Source: Komagataeibacter melaceti
Lineage (GTDB): Bacteria > Pseudomonadota > Alphaproteobacteria > Acetobacterales > Acetobacteraceae
Assembly (NCBI RefSeq): GCF_003403295.1
Contig: NZ_QUWV01000026.1
Coordinates: 1 to 47,234, forward strand
Length of the DNA stretch: 47,234 nt
Direction of reading: 5' to 3'
This document shows, piece by piece, positions 42,713-47,234 of this stretch. The position numbers were made by a program, and so were the translations under genes. The notes beneath the pieces were generated by a model. That model was not told the DNA's origin, made no database searches, and saw nothing but the letters and a program-made list of their open reading frames with translations. Position 1 is the stretch's first letter; every line of letters starts with the position of its first letter.

Positions 42713-45450
42713 CAGCCGGGCAGGACAGCACCCAGCCCGGCGGCAACCTGCCGCAACGTCTGGCCCATGCCCGCCAGCAGGCCCGTCGCGCCCTGTGGGC
42801 GGAACGCCTGTGGCCGCTCATGCTGCCGGGGGCCGATGCGGCCCTGGGCGTGGCGGTGCTCGGGCTGACACGCCTGCCCCAGTCCCTGCCTGATTCCGTC
42901 CACGCGCTTGCGCTGGCAGGCATTGCCGCAGGCGCGGGTTACATGACATGGCGGGCGGCCCAGCGTATCCGCCCCCCCACCGCGCAGGAAACCGACCGGC
43001 GGGTGGAGCAGGCATCCGGCCTGTCCGGCCAGCCACTGCGCACGTTATTCGACCGGCCCGCCAACCCCGACACACCGCAGACCATCTATCTGTGGCACCG
43101 GCACCTGCAACGCATCACGGCGGAACTTGGCCACCTGCGCGGCGGCTGGCCCCGGCCCCGCCTGCATGCCACGGGGCAATGGCGGGTGACGGTGGTGCTG
43201 GGCGTGGTGCTGGCCGGTGGACTGGTCTGGTCCGGCGGGCATGCGCCCAGCCGGGTCATGGCCGCCTTCCTGCCCGGCATGGATGATGCCGACACACCGG
43301 CAGCGCAGATCAACGCATGGATCACCATGCCCGACTACGCCCCCGGCGCGCCGGTCTTCCTAGACGCCACACATACGGACGCCACCATTCCCGCGGGCGC
43401 GCAACTGACCGTGACCCTGAACGGGCTGAACGGCCACCCCGCCCTGCACATGCGCGGGCCGCAATATCCCGCGCTGGGGCCGCATGATTTCCGCGCGCTG
43501 GGCAATGCAAGCTGGACCACGCAGGCCAGCCTGCTAGCCAGCGGCACACTGACCCTGCGCGGGCGGGGGCGCACGCTTGCGCGGTGGCACCTGAAGGTCA
43601 CGCCAAACCCCGCGCCCGAAATCGCATGGGGGCAGAATCCCGGCAGCCAGGATGGCGAATGGCGGACCCGCCTGCCCTATCACGTCTCCCAGCCCTACGG
43701 CATTGCAAGCCTGCATGCGGAACTGGTCATGCCGGACAGCCCGCACGACAGGCTTGACGTGCCGATCCCGCTCAACGGCCACCCGCGCGTGGCGGATGAT
43801 GTGGCAACCGTTGACCTGTCCGAAAACCCGTGGGCGGGGGAAGACGTGACGGCACGCCTTGTCGCCACAAGCAGCAGCGGTGTTACGGCCACCTCCGCCC
43901 CGGTGCGGCTGCGGATCGGGGCGCGGAACTTCAACAACCCGCTGGCCAAGGCGATACTGGATATCCGCAAGCGAATCGCCCTACGGCGTGAAAACCGCAC
44001 GCAGGGCATGCGTGAACTGCTCGCGCTGGGTCAGGCCGACACCCTCCTGACCCATCAGGTCGGGCTGATGCTTGCCCTGACCAGCACGGCAGCACTGCTG
44101 GATAGCGAGGATGTGCCCGATGATTACGCCATAACGCAGGCCACCGGGCGGCTGTGGTTCCTTGCGCTCGACATCGAGCACAAGCGCCATGACATCAACA
44201 ATGAACAGGCCGATTTCGGGGTACAGGCCGCGCAGGAAGCCGTGCGCCAGCAGCTTGAACACATGCGCCAGATGGGCCCGAAGGGTCAGGGCCCCGACCA
44301 GCAGGCCGAACTCCAGCACCGCATGCAGGCGCTGAAGGATGCGATCTCACGCAAGATGCAGGCCCTTGCCCAGCAGGCCATGCGCAACCATTCGGCCATG
44401 CCCGCCCTGCCGCAGATGACCGCGCGCGGTACGCAGAATCTCGACCGCATGATGCAGCAGTTGCAGGACGACGCCGCCAATGGCCGTGATGCCGACGCCA
44501 TGCAGAAGCTCCAGCAGATGGAGGACATGGCCGAGAGCATGCGCAACGCGACCCCGCAGGATATGGTCCAGCTTGCCCAGCAGATGCAGGCCCGCCAGCG
44601 GGCAAAGGAACTGCGCCACGCCCTGCGTGACCTGACGGCCCGCCAGTCGCAACTGCTCGACCATGCCCAGTCACGGCTGGATCAGGCGCAGCGCGAGCAG
44701 GAACGTGAAGCCGCCAGACACCAGACGGACATGGATGACGACGGGCCGGACCTTTCCAACATGTCCACGGCCGACCTGCTACGCCAGTTGGGGATCACGC
44801 CCCCCGATGGCGCCCCGACCCAGCAGCCCCCCAAACCACCGCCGCCAGAAAGCATGACGCCCGAGGCCCGCGCCGCCCAGCAGCATGCCGACCGCGCCGT
44901 GCAGCATGCGCTGGCCCGTGCGCTGCATGAACTGCGCCATGAGTTCAAGCAGTTCTCCGGCAAGGACACCCCGGCCCTGGACAAGGCACAGGCGGATATG
45001 AAGGCGGTGCGCGCAGCCTTGGGCACTGGCAAGGACACGGACGCTGCCAGTGCCGAGAAAAAGGTGCTGGCTGACCTGCAGCAGGGCGACCAGCAGATGC
45101 GCCAGTCCATCCGCAACCATGGCGCACAGGGCAGCATGACCATTTTCATGCCGATGATGTCACAGGGTAATGGCCAGGGCAGCAGCGGCAGTGGCGGCAA
45201 CCGCCCCGGCGATCAGGATGATGATGACGATGCCGACCAGCAACCCGCAGACAGCAAGAACGACCGCGACCCGCTAGGCCGCAAGACGGGCGATACACGG
45301 CAGGGTATGGATAATGACACCCATGTTCCCGACAATGCCAGCCGTGAGCGGGCGCGGGAGATCGAACAGGAACTCCGCCGCCGCGACGCGGACCGCACCC
45401 GCCCACCCGAGGAACTGGAATATCTCGACCGGCTGCTGCGCGCGTTCTAA
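42709..45450 (+). CDS. DUF4175/TIGR02302 large membrane protein
   Basis: 913 aa. Membrane helices lie in the N-terminal part (around residues 33-75 and 155-175), followed by an Ig-like beta-rich domain (about 180-400) and a long Gln/Met/Ala/Glu-rich helical domain (about 420-800), and an acidic, Gly/Ser/Asp-rich tail (DDDDDADQQP). This is the layout of the alphaproteobacterial TIGR02302 family, whose role is not known. It starts inside lysA (ATGA overlap), and the lysA-TIGR02302 order is conserved in alphaproteobacteria as I recall it. The strong compositional bias means distant homology statements should be cautious. Confidence 0.8.
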   Translation: MTAGQDSTQPGGNLPQRLAHARQQARRALWAERLWPLMLPGADAALGVAVLGLTRLPQSLPDSVHALALAGIAAGAGYMTWRAAQRIRPPTAQETDRRVEQASGLSGQPLRTLFDRPANPDTPQTIYLWHRHLQRITAELGHLRGGWPRPRLHATGQWRVTVVLGVVLAGGLVWSGGHAPSRVMAAFLPGMDDADTPAAQINAWITMPDYAPGAPVFLDATHTDATIPAGAQLTVTLNGLNGHPALHMRGPQYPALGPHDFRALGNASWTTQASLLASGTLTLRGRGRTLARWHLKVTPNPAPEIAWGQNPGSQDGEWRTRLPYHVSQPYGIASLHAELVMPDSPHDRLDVPIPLNGHPRVADDVATVDLSENPWAGEDVTARLVATSSSGVTATSAPVRLRIGARNFNNPLAKAILDIRKRIALRRENRTQGMRELLALGQADTLLTHQVGLMLALTSTAALLDSEDVPDDYAITQATGRLWFLALDIEHKRHDINNEQADFGVQAAQEAVRQQLEHMRQMGPKGQGPDQQAELQHRMQALKDAISRKMQALAQQAMRNHSAMPALPQMTARGTQNLDRMMQQLQDDAANGRDADAMQKLQQMEDMAESMRNATPQDMVQLAQQMQARQRAKELRHALRDLTARQSQLLDHAQSRLDQAQREQEREAARHQTDMDDDGPDLSNMSTADLLRQLGITPPDGAPTQQPPKPPPPESMTPEARAAQQHADRAVQHALARALHELRHEFKQFSGKDTPALDKAQADMKAVRAALGTGKDTDAASAEKKVLADLQQGDQQMRQSIRNHGAQGSMTIFMPMMSQGNGQGSSGSGGNRPGDQDDDDDADQQPADSKNDRDPLGRKTGDTRQGMDNDTHVPDNASRERAREIEQELRRRDADRTRPPEELEYLDRLLRAF

Positions 45451-45481
45451 ATAACCAACTGAAAAATAAAAGTTTTTGGGT

Positions 45482-45505
45482 GCCGCCTTTTTGAAAAAAG
45501 GCGGC
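45482..45505. terminator. Bidirectional rho-independent terminator
   Basis: GCCGCC followed by TTTTT, one G, then AAAAAA and GGCGGC makes an 11-base-pair stem with its own T/A runs, so it can work in both directions. It lies between the convergent ends of the TIGR02302 gene and the antiporter gene. A preceding AAAAGTTTTTGGGTG stretch is a common lead-in to such terminators in this family, from memory. Confidence 0.85.
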
Positions 45506-45604
45506 ATCTCTCGAAAACGCTGCACCCGACAGGTGAAATGCTCACCTATCAGGCAACTTCCCGCCCCCTTCTACCGGACGACCCTGCGTCCGGTAGCGCC
45601 GCCA

Positions 45605-47234
45605 TCAGGCATCGGTTTTCTGGTCGGTCTTGGTTGAAGGAAAGACGCGGTTGACCGGAGCCGTGGCAAGGTCAATGGCATCGTAGGACGGCAGGGCTTC
45701 CGACGCATCATCCCCAGAGACAGGCAGAAGCTGCGCATCGGGCATTTCACCCTTGGCATGCGCCTGGGTGAGGCGTTCAAGGTTCTCGCCAATCCGGGGA
45801 TAGTCCTCGACCAGCTTGCGGAAATCACGCGCGCTCATGGTCATGAAATGCCCGAACTGCAACGAGCGGCTGGTGGCGTTCACCCGCCCGTTCTTCAGAG
45901 CTTCCACCGCGCCCAGCACCGCACCTGCGCCAAAGCGGACATCATGCTTGGGGTAATGCGTCTCCGCCAGCCCGGCGCTGATGAAATACACGGTCCGCAC
46001 CTTCTGCCCGTTGCGGTACAGCCGCTCCCCGGGGGATGAGAAGTGGATGGACATTTTCATGGCGATGTCGTGCAGGACGCCGTCGGCCACCCCCTCGAAC
46101 ACGGGGAAGTTGTGGATACGGCTTTCGATGCCTGCGCGGATGTTGAACTTCAGCCTGAAATCAAGCTGTTCGCGCCTATGTTCCACATCGCGATGCAGTT
46201 CGCGGTGCAGTTCCTCGCTCAGGAGCGATTCGGACATCAGGGTATCGTATTTCTCTTCTTCCAGCCTCAGGGCGATCTGGCGCAGCATCCGGTTTTCCAA
46301 TGCCTCGGAATACCCGTGGTAGTGCAGGCGCAGGGTCTGCAATGCCTCGTCCAGCAGCTTGCACTGGCGGTCCAGAACCTCACCCACGATGTCGCTTATG
46401 CGGTGGCCCAGCGTCGGCTCCATACGCTGGCGCATGAAGCGCGTCAGCGACAGCGAGACGAAATAGGCGATCATCAGCATCTCGAACCGCTCCATCATGC
46501 AGTACATGAGGGGGGCGTCGAAATTGAAGCGGTGATGGATCATCTGCGCCACGCGAAACCGCAGCGAAGGCCGCAGCCTGCGCCGCAGGGCCCGCACGTA
46601 GCCAAAGCGCCCCTCCAGCCGCGCGCCGTCCACCATTGCCTCGGCCGAACGCAGCAGCGTTTCCATCACCCGGCGCGACAGGCCCTGGATGCGGAACAGG
46701 TCCAGCAGGATGGAGCGCTCCCGGTTGGCGATTACGATCAGCGCCAGCGTCACGCGCTGGCGGTCACCCAGTGCGGTATCAAAGGTATTGGCCTGTTCCT
46801 CGGCATGGACGCGGCGGTCCAGCACTTCCACCACCGTGCTGGTCACGGTGGGAGAGAAACCAAGCTCGCCCGCCACGTCACGCGTCTGGTCACGCACCTC
46901 CCCCAGCCCGATGGCAAGGATCTGGTGCCGCAGCGCCTGGTCGATCAGCGGAAGCTGGTCCAGTTTCAGGAACAGCACCAGATAACGCAGCGACAGGCCA
47001 TTGACGAACAGGGTGATCAGCACGAAGCCCGTGGCGATAATGCCGATGAAATGCGCGATGCTGCTGGAAACATGCTCGTTTTCCGTCACCGCCAGCGCCA
47101 GCGCCAGCGTAATGGCGCCACGCAGCCCGCCCCACACCATTGTCACCTTGAACGGCGTCGGCACGGGGGGAGACAGCTTGGTGGCGGCAAGGATGGGCAG
47201 CATGCCGAACACCACCGCCCCGCGCGCCAGAAGC
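45605..47234 (-). CDS. Cation/proton antiporter with cNMP-binding-like domain (5' end outside window)
   Basis: This is the C-terminal part of a larger protein; the frame remains open to the window edge (LLARGAVVFGMLPIL). The first 80 or so residues seen are the last helices of a NhaP/CPA1-type antiporter (WGGLRGAITLALALAV, FVLITLFVNGLSL). A long helical region of about 260 residues follows. Then a domain resembling cyclic-nucleotide-binding proteins appears: FSSPGERLYRNGQKVRTVYF, VRFGAGAVLGAVEAL, then RVNATSRSLQFGHFMT. The phosphate-binding cassette is atypical (GAGAVLGAV instead of GExAL), so ligand binding is uncertain. Fusion of a CPA1 exchanger to a cNMP-like domain recalls animal sperm NHEs. 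No start codon is in the window. Confidence 0.83.
   Translation of the reverse strand, partial: LLARGAVVFGMLPILAATKLSPPVPTPFKVTMVWGGLRGAITLALALAVTENEHVSSSIAHFIGIIATGFVLITLFVNGLSLRYLVLFLKLDQLPLIDQALRHQILAIGLGEVRDQTRDVAGELGFSPTVTSTVVEVLDRRVHAEEQANTFDTALGDRQRVTLALIVIANRERSILLDLFRIQGLSRRVMETLLRSAEAMVDGARLEGRFGYVRALRRRLRPSLRFRVAQMIHHRFNFDAPLMYCMMERFEMLMIAYFVSLSLTRFMRQRMEPTLGHRISDIVGEVLDRQCKLLDEALQTLRLHYHGYSEALENRMLRQIALRLEEEKYDTLMSESLLSEELHRELHRDVEHRREQLDFRLKFNIRAGIESRIHNFPVFEGVADGVLHDIAMKMSIHFSSPGERLYRNGQKVRTVYFISAGLAETHYPKHDVRFGAGAVLGAVEALKNGRVNATSRSLQFGHFMTMSARDFRKLVEDYPRIGENLERLTQAHAKGEMPDAQLLPVSGDDASEALPSYDAIDLATAPVNRVFPSTKTDQKTDA

Noticed and set aside
1-47234. Mobile element, prophage, CRISPR, tRNA or rRNA
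   Set aside because: No transposase, integrase, direct-repeat array, cloverleaf or rRNA-like stretch was recognised on reading the window.

Overview
This is a GC-rich, gene-dense chromosomal window from an alphaproteobacterium. I favour the acetic acid bacteria (Acetobacteraceae, Komagataeibacter/Gluconacetobacter type). The reasons are the gene orders fabD-fabG-acpP-fabF-mltG, aroE-coaE-dnaQ and argH-lipoprotein-lysA-DUF4175, a sphingolipid locus, and an MmcB-type repair gene. This is inference from protein resemblance and gene order; no database search was run. I see no rRNA, tRNA, CRISPR array, insertion sequence or prophage.

Left part (about 0.5-12 kb): a lipid locus built around serine palmitoyltransferase. 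A CDP-glycerol glycerophosphotransferase-like protein, a fatty-acyl-AMP ligase, a dedicated acyl carrier protein and SPT run rightward. A lipid kinase and a Tam41-like cytidylyltransferase run leftward and converge on SPT. A tightly coupled rightward set follows: metallophosphoesterase, LptF-like and LptG-like permeases, a fatty acid hydroxylase-superfamily protein and a MobA-like NTP transferase. Together these could make a long-chain base, hydroxylate a ceramide, phosphorylate and activate it, add a head group and move it toward the outer membrane. The ketoreductase and N-acyltransferase expected for ceramide synthesis are not in the window.

Middle (12-31 kb): mostly housekeeping genes. They comprise mmcB, an inositol monophosphatase-family enzyme, a secreted SYLF protein, the fatty acid synthesis block with mltG, a YdcF/methyltransferase/OpuAC-like/Dabb set, a ferritin-like protein, sucCD, bioB, queE-queC-queD and a SulP anion transporter.

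Right-middle (30-36 kb): a five-gene, translationally coupled leftward operon. It encodes a dCache-GAF-cyclase-like membrane sensor, an MlaE permease, an ABC ATPase-like subunit, an MlaD/MCE protein and a lipoprotein. The cyclase domain and the ATPase subunit both lack their catalytic residues, so this looks like an MCE lipid transporter carrying two pseudoenzymes. With the sphingolipid locus, it is the most unusual content of the window.

Right end (36-47 kb): N-formylglutamate amidohydrolase-like, aroE, coaE and dnaQ leftward; argH and a tiny lipoprotein rightward; cdd leftward; lysA and a large Gln-rich DUF4175/TIGR02302 protein rightward. After a strong terminator comes the C-terminal part of a cation/proton antiporter fused to a cyclic-nucleotide-binding-like domain, cut by the window edge.
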